From: Streptomyces narbonensis | Lineage (GTDB): Bacteria > Actinomycetota > Actinomycetes > Streptomycetales > Streptomycetaceae | Assembly (NCBI RefSeq): GCF_014649015.1 | Contig: NZ_BMSF01000008.1 | Location: forward strand, 62,001 to 126,000 | Length of the DNA: 64,000 bases | Direction: 5' to 3' | Shown here: one piece after another, positions 1 to 9,608 of the stretch | Layout: every line of letters begins with the position of its first letter | How positions within the stretch are numbered: position 1 is the stretch's first letter | Made by a program: the position numbers and the translations under genes | Notes under the pieces: model-generated | What the model was told of the DNA's origin: nothing | The model's database searches: none | What the model saw: the letters and a program-made list of their open reading frames with translations, nothing else

Positions 1-338
1 GCCCTGAACGTCGGCTGCGCGTTCTCCCACACGGACGCCCCGGTGGTCGAGTAGCGGGCGTGACCGACCGCGATATGACCTTGGAGGGAGCCGAGAGAGG
101 TCTCGTCGAAGACCTGGGACACGAGGCCCATGTCCTTGAAGACGAGGATCTGGGAGCCGTTGCTAACCGCGATACCCGCGGATTCCTGGCCCCGATGCTG
201 GAGGGCGTAGAGCCCGAAGTACGTGAGCTTTGCGACCTCTTCACCCGGAGCCCAGACACCGAAGACGCCACAAGCGTCCTGGGGGCCTTTCTCTCCGGGG
301 AGCAGGTCGTGATTGAGTCGACCGTCACCACGTGGCAC
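1..338 (-). CDS. purF: Amidophosphoribosyltransferase PurF, N-terminal part (runs off window)
   Basis: This enzyme catalyses the first committed step of purine synthesis, converting PRPP and glutamine to phosphoribosylamine. The GTG at 338-336 opens a short propeptide (PRGDGRLNHDLLPGEKGPQDA). The Cys-Gly-Val-Phe-Gly motif follows, and its Cys (residue 23) becomes the N-terminal nucleophile of the Ntn glutaminase after cleavage. The motif ALQHRGQESAGIA and the segment GHARYSTTG are typical of PurF. About 113 residues are visible; the rest of the glutaminase domain and the phosphoribosyltransferase domain lie outside the window. Other pur genes on the same strand downstream fit a purine locus. 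Confidence 0.95.
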   Translation of the reverse strand, partial: MPRGDGRLNHDLLPGEKGPQDACGVFGVWAPGEEVAKLTYFGLYALQHRGQESAGIAVSNGSQILVFKDMGLVSQVFDETSLGSLQGHIAVGHARYSTTGASVWENAQPTFR

Positions 339-556
339 GTTTCCGAGTGTAGACGGGCTCGCCCACTGGTCCGAATTGAAGAAAAGCGGCGACTGTGCCA
401 CTCGTGGGATCGCACGAAATGATCATCTCGGGCTTGGAGAGGCCTACGAACCAGACGCGGGAAGGGATTCCCGCCCCCGGGCCTCGATGAGCAGACGCTC
501 GTACCAGGCATCGAGGTCCCCCGCGATGTGACGGAGTGCACCTTCTCCGGGGGGCG

Positions 557-1372
557 CTACTTGGCCGCCGTGGCCGTGAGGCCCTCTCCCGAGGGGTCGG
601 TGAGGGTCAGCGTCCGGTGGTCGAGGCGGTAGGTGAGCGGGCCGTCGAGGAGCTCGTACAGCTTCGTCTCCAGCTCCATCTCCGCGCTCGCGCACATCAT
701 GCGGGTCGTGGCGGCCGGGCCCTCGACGGTGAGTGTCGTGCCGTCGACCCTGGCGGTCGCGGAGAAGTTGTTGCAGCCGAGGTTGCCGGTGACCCGGCCG
801 TCCTCGCCGAGGACGATCCGCGCCTTGCTCCCGCTGCCGGCGGGCAGGGAGGCGGCCGTCGTGCCGGAGACGAGCGAGTCGATCTTCCAGGTGGTGCCGC
901 GCAGCGGGGCGCCCGGCTCCGAGGCCAGTTCGAGGCCGTTTCGGCCGTCGGCCGAGGCGAGGGTGAACCGCTCCCCCTTGATCGTGCCCTTGAGCTCGCC
1001 CGAGAAGGCCGTGACCAGGTCCTTCTCGAAGCGCTCCCGGTCTCCGGGGCAGCCGATCTCGGTGATCTCGTTCTGGGTCACGGTGAGGGTGTCGCCGTTC
1101 ACCCCGACGGTGGCGCCGAAGTGGTTGCAGCCGGTGTTCCCCTGGGCGCGGCCGTCCTTCGCGAACTCGACGCGCGCGTCGGCAGGGGCGGTGGACCTGC
1201 GCCCGTCGACCGTGACGGCCTTGATCGTCCAGTGCGTACCGCTGACGGGCAGGGCGGGGTCGACGGTGTCGGCCTGACCGGCGCCCGGCCCCCGGTCCGT
1301 ACCGCAGGCGGTGGCGGAGGCGGCGACGAGCAGGATCGGGACCAGGGCGGCGAGGGCGCGTGGCTTCGACAT
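557..1372 (-). CDS. META-domain lipoprotein
   Basis: A 271-residue protein with a lipoprotein signal: a charged start (MSKPRA), a hydrophobic stretch and the lipobox-like SATAC, which places the acylated Cys near residue 23. Two META (HslJ-like) repeats follow. Each contains a 'G.TW' beta start (GTHWTIKAV, GTTWKIDSL) and an N.GCN.F motif (NTGCNHFGA, NLGCNNFSA). META/HslJ proteins are extracytoplasmic and associated with stress or heat resistance, but their biochemical role is unknown. It is probably anchored to the outer face of the membrane. The ATG start is supported by the signal peptide. Confidence 0.85.
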   Translation of the reverse strand: MSKPRALAALVPILLVAASATACGTDRGPGAGQADTVDPALPVSGTHWTIKAVTVDGRRSTAPADARVEFAKDGRAQGNTGCNHFGATVGVNGDTLTVTQNEITEIGCPGDRERFEKDLVTAFSGELKGTIKGERFTLASADGRNGLELASEPGAPLRGTTWKIDSLVSGTTAASLPAGSGSKARIVLGEDGRVTGNLGCNNFSATARVDGTTLTVEGPAATTRMMCASAEMELETKLYELLDGPLTYRLDHRTLTLTDPSGEGLTATAAK

Positions 1373-1462
1373 GGAGATGGGACGGGCGCGCCCGCCGTCC
1401 GGTTCCGCGGGGTCCCGGACGGGACCGGTTCCGTGCCTCCCAGTGGCCCGGTTCCGCGCCTC

Positions 1463-2251
1463 CTAGGAGAGGACCGGCAGGACGGCCGACAGGTCCGCGC
1501 GTTCGCCGCTCGCGCTGACGTGGGCGGCCTCCTTCTCCGCCGCCCACTCCGCGCGGCCGGTCGCCAGCCTGATCCAGGTCAGCGGGTCCGTCTCGACGAC
1601 GTTGGGCGGGGTGCCCCGGGTGTGCCGGGGTCCCTCCACGCACTGCACGACCGCGTACGGCGGGATCCGGACCTCGACCGCGCCGCCGGGGGCCTTCGTC
1701 GCGAGGGCGTCGGCGAGCAGCCGGACGCAGGCGGCGAGGGCCTGCCGGTCGTACGGGATGCCGGCGCCGGTCGCCGCGTTCAGGTCGTCGGTGTGGACGA
1801 CCATCTCGAGGGCCCGGGTGACCAGGAAGTCGGCGAGGGTCATGGCGCCGAGCCGGGCCCCGACCAGCCGTCCGTCGGCGGCGTCCGCGACCCGCTCCTC
1901 GTACAGCGCGGCCGTCCGCTCGTACAGCCCGGGAAGGTCGCTCGTGTCGATCGCCCGCGTGTCCGTGTCGATCCGGGAGGCGGCCGTGACCGTGGCCATG
2001 GGCCAGTCGGCCAGGGCCAGTTCCTGCCGCGCCGGCTCGGGCTCCCCGAGGTGCCGGGCGACGGCGCCCAGGGCCATCGTGACGTGGGCCGCGAGCTCCC
2101 GCACGGTCCACTCCCCCAGCCGCGTCGGCGCGGCCAGCTGCTCGGGCGTGAGGGCCGCGACCCCGTCCCGTACGTTCCGGAACTGGGCGAGGACGGCGGC
2201 CCGGGTCTTGGCGGAGTCGTAACTACGGGTGCGCTTCTTGGCCGGTGGCAT
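1463..2251 (-). CDS. Maleylpyruvate isomerase-family (mycothiol-dependent, DinB-like) protein
   Basis: A 262-residue protein. The N-terminal part carries the family signature L.GEWTVRELAAHVTMALG (about residues 44-65), with the His used as a metal ligand in DinB/MDMPI four-helix bundles. The middle has the second family feature VVHTDDLNAATG. The C-terminal third is the alpha/beta extension found in the TIGR03083 group. Relatives use mycothiol, the actinobacterial thiol, for isomerisation or conjugation, but the substrate of this member is not predictable. It precedes the META lipoprotein by 90 bp on the same strand and may be cotranscribed with it. Confidence 0.8.
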   Translation of the reverse strand: MPPAKKRTRSYDSAKTRAAVLAQFRNVRDGVAALTPEQLAAPTRLGEWTVRELAAHVTMALGAVARHLGEPEPARQELALADWPMATVTAASRIDTDTRAIDTSDLPGLYERTAALYEERVADAADGRLVGARLGAMTLADFLVTRALEMVVHTDDLNAATGAGIPYDRQALAACVRLLADALATKAPGGAVEVRIPPYAVVQCVEGPRHTRGTPPNVVETDPLTWIRLATGRAEWAAEKEAAHVSASGERADLSAVLPVLS

Positions 2252-2329
2252 GGGGGCGAGGGTAGCCGGAGACTGGGAGAGGGAGGGCTTCCATCACAGC
2301 GTCTACGCGTACAGAGGGGTCGATGTGCC

Positions 2330-2737
2330 ATGGCTGAGCACCCTGACGCCGCTCTGGTCCGCAAGGGCTACGAGGCGTTCACCACGGGCGACATGGAGAC
2401 CCTGCGGTCGCTGATGACCGCGGACTGCACCCATCACTCGCCGGGCAGCAGCCGGATGTCCGGCCACTTCAAGGGAGCGGACAACGTCCTCGAACACTTC
2501 GGGCAGCTCATGGAGCTGACCCACGGCACCTTCCGGGTCGAGGAGAGGGGCATCTACCCGGACGGCCGCGGTCATGTCATGTCCGTGCACAAGTGGCACG
2601 CCGACCGCGGGGACCGGGGCATCGAGATGGACGGCGGGCTCTTCTTCACCATCGTCGGCGGCAAGGTGACCGACGTGGACGAGTGCGTGGCGGACATCGA
2701 GGAGTCCGACGCCTTCTGGGATCAGGCCGCCGGATAG
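2330..2737 (+). CDS. SnoaL-like / NTF2-fold protein
   Basis: A 135-residue protein starting at ATG 2330 after an AGAGGGG ribosome-binding site. The pattern 'V.KGYEAFTTGDMETLRSLMTADCTHHSPGSS' followed by 'GADNVLEHFGQLMELT' and 'GGKVTDVDECVADIEESDAFWDQ' is typical of the SnoaL-like polyketide cyclase/NTF2 superfamily, a cone-shaped alpha+beta barrel. Members include ketosteroid isomerase-like enzymes and ligand-binding proteins. No catalytic residues can be assigned with confidence. Its 3' end overlaps that of the convergent M23 peptidase gene by 16 bp. Confidence 0.8.
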   Translation: MAEHPDAALVRKGYEAFTTGDMETLRSLMTADCTHHSPGSSRMSGHFKGADNVLEHFGQLMELTHGTFRVEERGIYPDGRGHVMSVHKWHADRGDRGIEMDGGLFFTIVGGKVTDVDECVADIEESDAFWDQAAG

Positions 2738-3546
2738 CCGGAGGCCGTGAACGTCTCGCCGTTCGCCGGTACGCCGATGCCGCGCCAGGTGAAGGGGACG
2801 CCCCGGGCCGTCTCCGGGTCGGGGCCGTCCATCAGCTGGAAGTGGACGTGGGGCTCGGTGGAGTTGCCCGAGTTGCCGCACCGGGCGAGCTCCTGGCCGG
2901 CCGTGACCCGGTCGCCCGCGCGGACCGCGAGCGAGCCGCGCCGCAGGTGCGCGTACATCGCGTACGTACCGTCGCCGAGGTCGAGGACGAGGTGGTTGCC
3001 GGTCACGCGGCGGGCGCCGGCGAGGACGCGGACGGCGGACTCGATCAGCATCAGATAGAGCACCGCGGGCAGGGAGTTGCGGCTGAGGTGGTCGCGCTGG
3101 CCGTCCTCGGCGTGCACAACGGTCGCGTCGGCGACGGCGAGCAGGGGCGCGTCGAAGGCCGGGAAGTCGCGGTTGCGGCGGACGAGGGGCCAGAGCGGGG
3201 CGAAGGCGGGGCGCGGGCGCTCCTCGTCCTCCGCCACGATGTCGATGGCGTACGTCTGGGCGTACTGGTGGGTGCCGTGGCTCGGCGTCCGGTCGGCCGG
3301 GCTGTTCATCGCCGACCAGCGGCCGGCGACGGGCGGTGCCACCTCGACCGTCGCGCGCGGCCCCGCGGCGATCCGGCGGCGGCCGGTCACGACGAGCCCG
3401 ATGCCGAGAGCGGCGCCGGCGAGCGCCGGCAGCCAGCCCGCCCAGTACGGATACGGCGGGTCGAAGGCCACCGAGGCGAGCGCCTGCACGGCGAACAGCA
3501 GCCAGAGCAGGCGGTGGAGCAGTAACGCGGTCTTACGCGAAGGCAT
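2722..3546 (-). CDS. M23-family metallopeptidase with N-terminal membrane segments
   Basis: A 274-residue protein. Two hydrophobic helices near the N-terminus (LLLHRLLWLLFAVQALASVAF and AGWLPALAGAALGIGLVV) anchor it to the membrane. The C-terminal half is a LytM/M23 fold: HGTHQYAQTYAIDIV supplies the first His and the Asp of the zinc site, and GNSGNSTEPHVHFQ carries the HxH motif. 'Y.MYAHL.RGSL.VRAGDRV.AGQ.L' is the standard M23 core. Such enzymes cut or bind peptidoglycan cross-links. The residues between the two zinc motifs are less typical, so activity is likely but unproven. The ArsR-type gene lies 25 bp upstream on the same strand. Confidence 0.85.
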   Translation of the reverse strand: MPSRKTALLLHRLLWLLFAVQALASVAFDPPYPYWAGWLPALAGAALGIGLVVTGRRRIAAGPRATVEVAPPVAGRWSAMNSPADRTPSHGTHQYAQTYAIDIVAEDEERPRPAFAPLWPLVRRNRDFPAFDAPLLAVADATVVHAEDGQRDHLSRNSLPAVLYLMLIESAVRVLAGARRVTGNHLVLDLGDGTYAMYAHLRRGSLAVRAGDRVTAGQELARCGNSGNSTEPHVHFQLMDGPDPETARGVPFTWRGIGVPANGETFTASGYPAA

Positions 3547-3571
3547 GGACGTTCCCCCTGTTGTGCACGGT

Positions 3572-4078
3572 CTACGGGCGGGCGGCGGTGAGCATCACCA
3601 GGAGCGGGACCACCCGGGCCCCGGGGACCTCGTAGCGGCCGCGGCCCGTGGTGTGGAGCCAGCCGGCGCCGGTCAGCTGCTTCAGGTGGTGGTAGATCTG
3701 GCCGGTCGTGCCGATCTCCGCCAGTTCCGCCAGTTCCGCGGCGGTGCGACGGCCGCCGAGGATCTCCCGCAGCAGCCGGAGCCGTACGGGATGACCGAGC
3801 GCGGCGAAGGAGTCCGCCGTCCCGGCCCACTCCTCGTCGAGCAGCCGCTCGGTGAGCGCGCCGAACTGCCACTCGTACCGCTCGTCGGTCGGCAGCCGGA
3901 CCGAACCCGTGAACAGCACACCGCCGTCGGCGCCCCGCTCCCCGGCCTCGGCGAGCTCCGCCTTGAACCCCTCCAGGGCCCAGAAGGTGGCGTCGACGGC
4001 TTCGGGTACGGGGCGCTCCGCGCCCTCCAGGGCGGCCATGCGCCGTTCCAGCTCGGCCACCCGCTCTTCCAGCTCCAT
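3572..4078 (-). CDS. ArsR-type winged-helix regulator
   Basis: A 168-residue protein. An N-terminal heptad-rich segment (MELEERVAELERRMAALEG) looks like a short coiled coil for dimerisation. The winged helix follows at about residues 88-150: LGHPVRLRLLREILGGRRTAAELAEL, then the recognition region IGTTGQIYHHLKQLTGAGWL and the wing GRYEVPG. No cysteine metal-binding motif is visible, so the ligand is unknown. A perfect 20-bp palindrome sits 8 bp upstream of the start and is the likely autoregulatory operator. The downstream M23 peptidase gene is 25 bp away and probably in the same transcript. Confidence 0.85.
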   Translation of the reverse strand: MELEERVAELERRMAALEGAERPVPEAVDATFWALEGFKAELAEAGERGADGGVLFTGSVRLPTDERYEWQFGALTERLLDEEWAGTADSFAALGHPVRLRLLREILGGRRTAAELAELAEIGTTGQIYHHLKQLTGAGWLHTTGRGRYEVPGARVVPLLVMLTAARP

Positions 4079-4086
4079 TCCTCGGA

Positions 4087-4106
4087 GATTACGTAATTAC
4101 GTAATC
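4087..4106. promoter_or_regulatory. Perfect 20-bp palindrome, probable operator of the ArsR-type gene
   Basis: The 20 bases GATTACGTAATTACGTAATC read identically on both strands and contain TTACGTAA twice. The site is AT-rich in a GC-rich region and ends 8 bp before the ATG of the winged-helix regulator at 4078. Position and symmetry fit an autoregulatory operator for a dimeric repressor (inference). Confidence 0.75.
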
Positions 4107-4132
4107 ACATGCAAGCAGGTGGCGGAAAAGCC

Positions 4133-4169
4133 GAGAGAGCCCCCGCCCGAAAGGGGCGGGGGCTCTCTC
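4133..4169 (-). terminator. Terminator of the purSQL operon
   Basis: A 16-bp stem (4133-4148 with 4154-4169; arms GAGAGAGCCCCCGCCC and its complement) with a five-base loop GAAAG. It begins 14 bp past the purL stop codon on the minus strand. Confidence 0.85.
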
Positions 4170-4182
4170 GTGGAGCGTCGGA

Positions 4183-6431
<2,249 letters not shown>

Positions 6432-6432
<1 letters not shown>

Positions 6433-7112
6433 CAGGCGTTGACCAGCTTCTTGAGGATCGAGGTGAAGAAACCGAGGCCGTCCGTCTTGCCGGTACCGAT
6501 CAGCGGCTCGACGGCGTGCTCCGGGTGCGGCATGAGGCCGACCACGTTGCCCGCGGCGTTGGTGATGCCCGCGATGTCGCGCAGCGAGCCGTTGGGGTTC
6601 ATGTCCAGGTAGCGGAAGGCCACCCGCCCCTCGGCCTCCAGCTCGTCGAGCGTGCGCTCGTCGGCGACGTACCGGCCGTCCATGTTCTTGAGCGGGACCT
6701 CGATCTCCTGGCCCCGCTCGTAGTCGGACGTCCAGGCGGTCTCCGCGTTCTCCACCCGCAGCTTCTGGTCGCGGCAGATGAAGTGGAGGTGGTTGTTGCG
6801 CAGCATCGCGCCCGGCAGCAGATGGGCCTCGGTGAGGATCTGGAAGCCGTTGCAGATGCCGAGGACGGGCATGCCCGCCTTGGCCTGCTCGATGATGCTC
6901 TCCATCACCGGCGAGAAGCGGGAGATGGCTCCGGCCCGCAGGTAGTCGCCGTAGGAGAAGCCGCCGGCGAGGACCACGGCGTCGACCTGCTTGAGGTCCT
7001 TGTCGCGGTGCCAGAGCGAGACGGGCTCGGCGCCCGCGAGGCGGGCGGCGCGCAGCGCGTCCTGGTCGTCGAGCGTTCCGGGGAACGTGACGACGCCGAT
7101 GCGTGCGGTCAC
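6432..7112 (-). CDS. purQ: Phosphoribosylformylglycinamidine synthase subunit PurQ (glutaminase)
   Basis: A 226-residue class I glutamine amidotransferase that supplies ammonia to PurL. The nucleophile Cys87 lies in LGICNGFQIL, and the His/Glu of the triad in LMPHPEHAVEPL near the C-terminus. GGFSYGDYLRAGAI forms the oxyanion strand region. The GTG start overlaps the purS stop (GTGA). Confidence 0.97.
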
Positions 7113-7354
7113 GACTCGACCTTCACGACGAAGTCTTCGATCACGGTGTTGGCAAGGAAGGTTTCGGCCATCTCATGGATGCGGGCGAGGGCGGCGTCGT
7201 CGACCGGTCCCTCCACCTCCAGCTCGAAGCGCTTCCCCTGACGGACGTCGGCGATTCCGGCGAATCCCAGGCGGGGCAGTGCACGCTGCACCGCCTGCCC
7301 CTGAGGGTCCAGAATCTCCGGCTTGAGCATGACGTCGACTACGACGCGTGCCAC
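7109..7354 (-). CDS. purS: Phosphoribosylformylglycinamidine synthase subunit PurS
   Basis: A small (81-residue) subunit that bridges PurQ and PurL in the FGAM synthase complex. The sequence MARVVVDVMLKPEILDPQG, followed by ALPRLGF, GKRFELEVEG and MAETFLANTVIEDF, is typical. A GTG at 7360 is also in frame. The GTG at 7354 is preferred because GGGAG lies five bases before it, whereas the upstream GTG directly abuts that ribosome-binding site, and because relatives begin MARVV. It is the first gene of the purS-purQ-purL operon. Confidence 0.93.
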   Translation of the reverse strand: MARVVVDVMLKPEILDPQGQAVQRALPRLGFAGIADVRQGKRFELEVEGPVDDAALARIHEMAETFLANTVIEDFVVKVES

Positions 7355-7732
7355 TGGCACTCCCGGTGGTGTGTTGCGTGGGCGGTTCCCTCAGCGTACC
7401 TGCCTCCAAATTCTACGCGGGTAGAGATCTGAAGGATCCTACAAAGAGATCCCCAAAGCCCCATGAACGGACCACGAACAGACCGCGAAGGCCACCGGCC
7501 CCTCACAGGCACACCAGAGCGCAAAATTCCAGCGAAATATTGCGGACCTCAATCCGCCGGGACACGCTGAAACAATTGCCGGGGCTTCACAATGCGACGC
7601 CTACCGCTGTACAAAGGAATCCAGAGGAAAGCAGCATTGTCCCGGCACAGCCGAACGGTCGGCATCGTCGCACGTCAGAGGCGCCACAAGCGTCGTTCCG
7701 ACTCCGGCGGCCGCAGGAAAGGACCGATATCC
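7355..7732. other. Divergent promoter region between purS and lsr2
   Basis: This 378-bp gap is AT-richer than its surroundings. On the minus strand TAGAAT (7415-7410) is a possible -10 box about 55 bp before purS, without a convincing -35 box. The right side holds the leader of lsr2, ending in the ribosome-binding site AGGAAAGGA (7715-7723). No gene is supported here. Confidence 0.5.
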
Positions 7733-8104
7733 GTGGCTCAGCGTGTGGTGGTCACTCTCTCCGATGACATCGACGGCGGAGAAGCTGCTGAGACGGTCGC
7801 GTTCGGCCTCGACGGGAAGATGTACGAGATCGACCTGAATGCTGCCAATGCAAAGAAACTCCGCAAGACCCTCGCCCCCTACCTCGCGGCCGGCCGCAAG
7901 CAGTCGGCGGGCGCGAAGGGCGGACCGGGTGGCGCGAAGGGCTCGGCCGGCGGACTGAAGGGCGGGACCGAGACCTACACCCGCACCTCGCTCGCACCCG
8001 ACCCGGCGGCGGTCCGCGCCTGGGCCCAGTCCAACAAGATGGACGTGCCCGCCAGGGGCCGCATTCCGAAGAAGGTCTACGAGGCGTTCCACGCCGCGAG
8101 CTGA
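7733..8104 (+). CDS. lsr2: Lsr2 nucleoid-associated protein
   Basis: A 123-residue H-NS-like protein that binds AT-rich DNA and silences acquired genes in actinobacteria. The N-terminal dimerisation domain reads MAQRVVVTLSDDIDGG, then TVAFGLDGKMYEIDLN and LRKTLAPYLAAGRK. A Gly/Ala/Lys linker follows. The C-terminal DNA-binding domain ends AVRAWAQSNKMDVPARGRIPKKVYEAFHAA, with the RGRIP (here ARGRIP) AT-hook-like motif that inserts into the minor groove. The GTG at 7733 is chosen because of AGGAAAGGA ten bases upstream and because Lsr2 proteins start MAQ(R/K)V. It may silence the AT-richer cargo further right (inference). Confidence 0.95.
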   Translation: MAQRVVVTLSDDIDGGEAAETVAFGLDGKMYEIDLNAANAKKLRKTLAPYLAAGRKQSAGAKGGPGGAKGSAGGLKGGTETYTRTSLAPDPAAVRAWAQSNKMDVPARGRIPKKVYEAFHAAS

Positions 8105-8186
8105 GCCCCGCGGCGAGCGAGGCCCGCCCGACGCGGGCCGATCGGGGCCGGCGCGAGCCGGGCCGGGGCGACGCGGCCGAGCCGAT

Positions 8187-8217
8187 TTGCATTGCACCCC
8201 CCATGATCCGATAGAGT
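8187..8217 (+). promoter_or_regulatory. Probable promoter of tRNA-Gly(TCC)
   Basis: TTGCAT (8187-8192) and TAGAGT (8212-8217) are separated by 19 bp and lie about 50 bp before the tRNA. The next tRNA has the same TAGAGT box in the same arrangement. Confidence 0.4.
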
Positions 8218-8266
8218 CTGGAACACGCCGAGGGGCAAGGCCGCAGGGCCGAACCTCACGCAGCGT

Positions 8267-8338
8267 GCGGGTGTAGTTCAGTAGCAGAACATCCCCCTTC
8301 CAGGGGGAAGGCGCAGTGTGCAATTCCTGTCACCCGCT
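8267..8338 (+). tRNA. tRNA-Gly (anticodon TCC), unusual D and T arms
   Basis: A 72-nt tRNA. The acceptor stem GCGGGTG pairs with CACCCGC. The anticodon stem is TCCCC/GGGGA with loop CTTCCAG, giving anticodon TCC (reads GGA). The D arm lacks the GG pair normally at positions 18-19 (AGTAGCA between GTTC and GAAC). The T arm lacks the usual TTCGA loop and has GTGTGCAATTCC instead. CCA is not encoded. See the finding on a possible cell-wall role. Confidence 0.9.
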
Positions 8339-8348
8339 CTGCATCGCA

Positions 8349-8379
8349 TTACCAAGCACTCCGGTGCATCAGGTAGAGT
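8349..8379 (+). promoter_or_regulatory. Probable promoter of tRNA-Gly(GCC)
   Basis: TTACCA (8349-8354) and TAGAGT (8374-8379) are 19 bp apart. The -10-like box matches the one before the preceding tRNA and lies 39 bp before this tRNA. Confidence 0.4.
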
Positions 8380-8418
8380 GGTGCTCGCACCGCCCGATGA
8401 AAGTCGGTCGGGAGCAAT

Positions 8419-8491
8419 GCGGACGTGGCTCAGTTGGTAGAGCATCACCTTGCCAAGGTGAGGGTCGCGAGTTCGAATCTCGTCGTCCGCT
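8419..8491 (+). tRNA. tRNA-Gly (anticodon GCC), copy 1
   Basis: A 73-nt canonical tRNA. The acceptor stem is GCGGACG/CGTCCGC. The D loop contains GG (AGTTGGTA). The anticodon stem is TCACC/GGTGA around TTGCCAA, giving anticodon GCC. The T arm is GCGAG-TTCGAAT-CTCGT. CCA is not encoded. An identical copy lies at 12506. Confidence 0.97.
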
Positions 8492-8500
8492 CAGGAAGTC

Positions 8501-8532
8501 GAAGGCCCCGGTTCTCTGGAACCGGGGCCTTC
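8501..8532 (+). terminator. Terminator after the tRNA-Gly pair
   Basis: A 14-bp perfect stem GAAGGCCCCGGTTC / GAACCGGGGCCTTC (8501-8514, 8519-8532) with a TCTG loop. It starts 10 bp after the tRNA. Confidence 0.85.
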
Positions 8533-8654
8533 GTCGTATCCACCTCGCGGTCGTGTCCCTCCCACCCGCCCCCGCCTGACGCCATGACATTTGTCAGAAG
8601 CGGTGATGACAGCGCGCACTGCCGGACGGCCCCGGACGCCGGGAGTCTGGACCC

Positions 8655-9608
8655 ATGACCAACGCGATCGAAGCGGAAGGCCTGCGCCGCAGCTACTCCG
8701 GCGGCTTCGAGGCCGTGCGCGGCATCTCCTTCACCGTCCCCCACGGCGAGATCTTCGCCCTCCTCGGCACCAACGGCGCCGGCAAGACCTCCACGGTCGA
8801 ACTCCTGGAGGGCCTCGCCGCCCCCAGCGCCGGAACCGCCCGCGTCCTCGGCCACGACCCGCACAGGGAACGGGCCGTCGTCCGCCCCCGCATCGGGGTC
8901 ATGCTCCAGGAGGGCGGCTTCCCCAGCGATCTGACCGTGGCCGAGACCGTACGCATGTGGGCGGGCTGCACCACCGGCGCCCGGCCCACCGGCGAGGCCC
9001 TGGAGGCCGTCGGCCTCGGCTCCCGCCACCGCGTCCGGATCAAGCAGCTCTCCGGCGGCGAACGGCGACGCCTCGACCTCGCCCTCGCCCTCCTCGGCCG
9101 CCCCGAGGTCCTCTTCCTCGACGAGCCGACCACCGGACTCGACGCCGAAGGACGGCGCGACACCTGGAACCTCGTGCGGAGACTGCGCGACGAGGGGACG
9201 ACCGTGCTCCTCACCACGCACTACCTGGAGGAGGCCGAGTCCCTGGCCGACCGGCTCGCGATCATGCACCAGGGCCGGATCGTGCTCACCGGCACCCCGG
9301 ACGAGGTCACCGCCGCCCGGCCCGCCCGCATCCGCTTCACCCTCCCCGAGGAAGTCGCGCCCGCCCGCCTGCCGCTCTCCCTGAAGGCCGCCGCCGACGG
9401 CCGGCGCGTGGAGATCCGCACGCACGCGCTGCAGGACGCGCTCGGCGAACTCCTCGGCTGGGCCCGCGAGTCAGGCGTACGGCTCGACGGGCTCGACGCC
9501 CGCTCGGCCACCCTCGAAGAGGCGTTCCTGGAGATCGCCTCCCGCACCGAAGCCCTGGACCAGGACCTGAACGGGGACCTGGCGGCGGACCTGGAGGGTC
9601 TCCGATGA
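8655..9608 (+). CDS. ABC transporter ATP-binding protein (drug-efflux type)
   Basis: A 317-residue ATPase that powers the adjacent ABC-2 permease. Walker A is GTNGAGKTS (residues about 39-47), the signature is LSGGERRRLDLALAL, Walker B is VLFLDEPTTGLD, and the H-loop is LLTTHYLEEAE. The roughly 100-residue C-terminal part (ATLEEAFLEI) is the DrrA-type extension. GGGAG precedes the ATG. The stop overlaps the permease start (ATGA), and a two-component system follows directly. Confidence 0.93.
   Translation: MTNAIEAEGLRRSYSGGFEAVRGISFTVPHGEIFALLGTNGAGKTSTVELLEGLAAPSAGTARVLGHDPHRERAVVRPRIGVMLQEGGFPSDLTVAETVRMWAGCTTGARPTGEALEAVGLGSRHRVRIKQLSGGERRRLDLALALLGRPEVLFLDEPTTGLDAEGRRDTWNLVRRLRDEGTTVLLTTHYLEEAESLADRLAIMHQGRIVLTGTPDEVTAARPARIRFTLPEEVAPARLPLSLKAAADGRRVEIRTHALQDALGELLGWARESGVRLDGLDARSATLEEAFLEIASRTEALDQDLNGDLAADLEGLR

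Noticed and set aside
536..2329. Long plus-strand frame opposite the META and isomerase genes
   Set aside because: Arg/Gly/Pro-rich shadow of the minus-strand genes; only its end (2330-2737) is a real gene.
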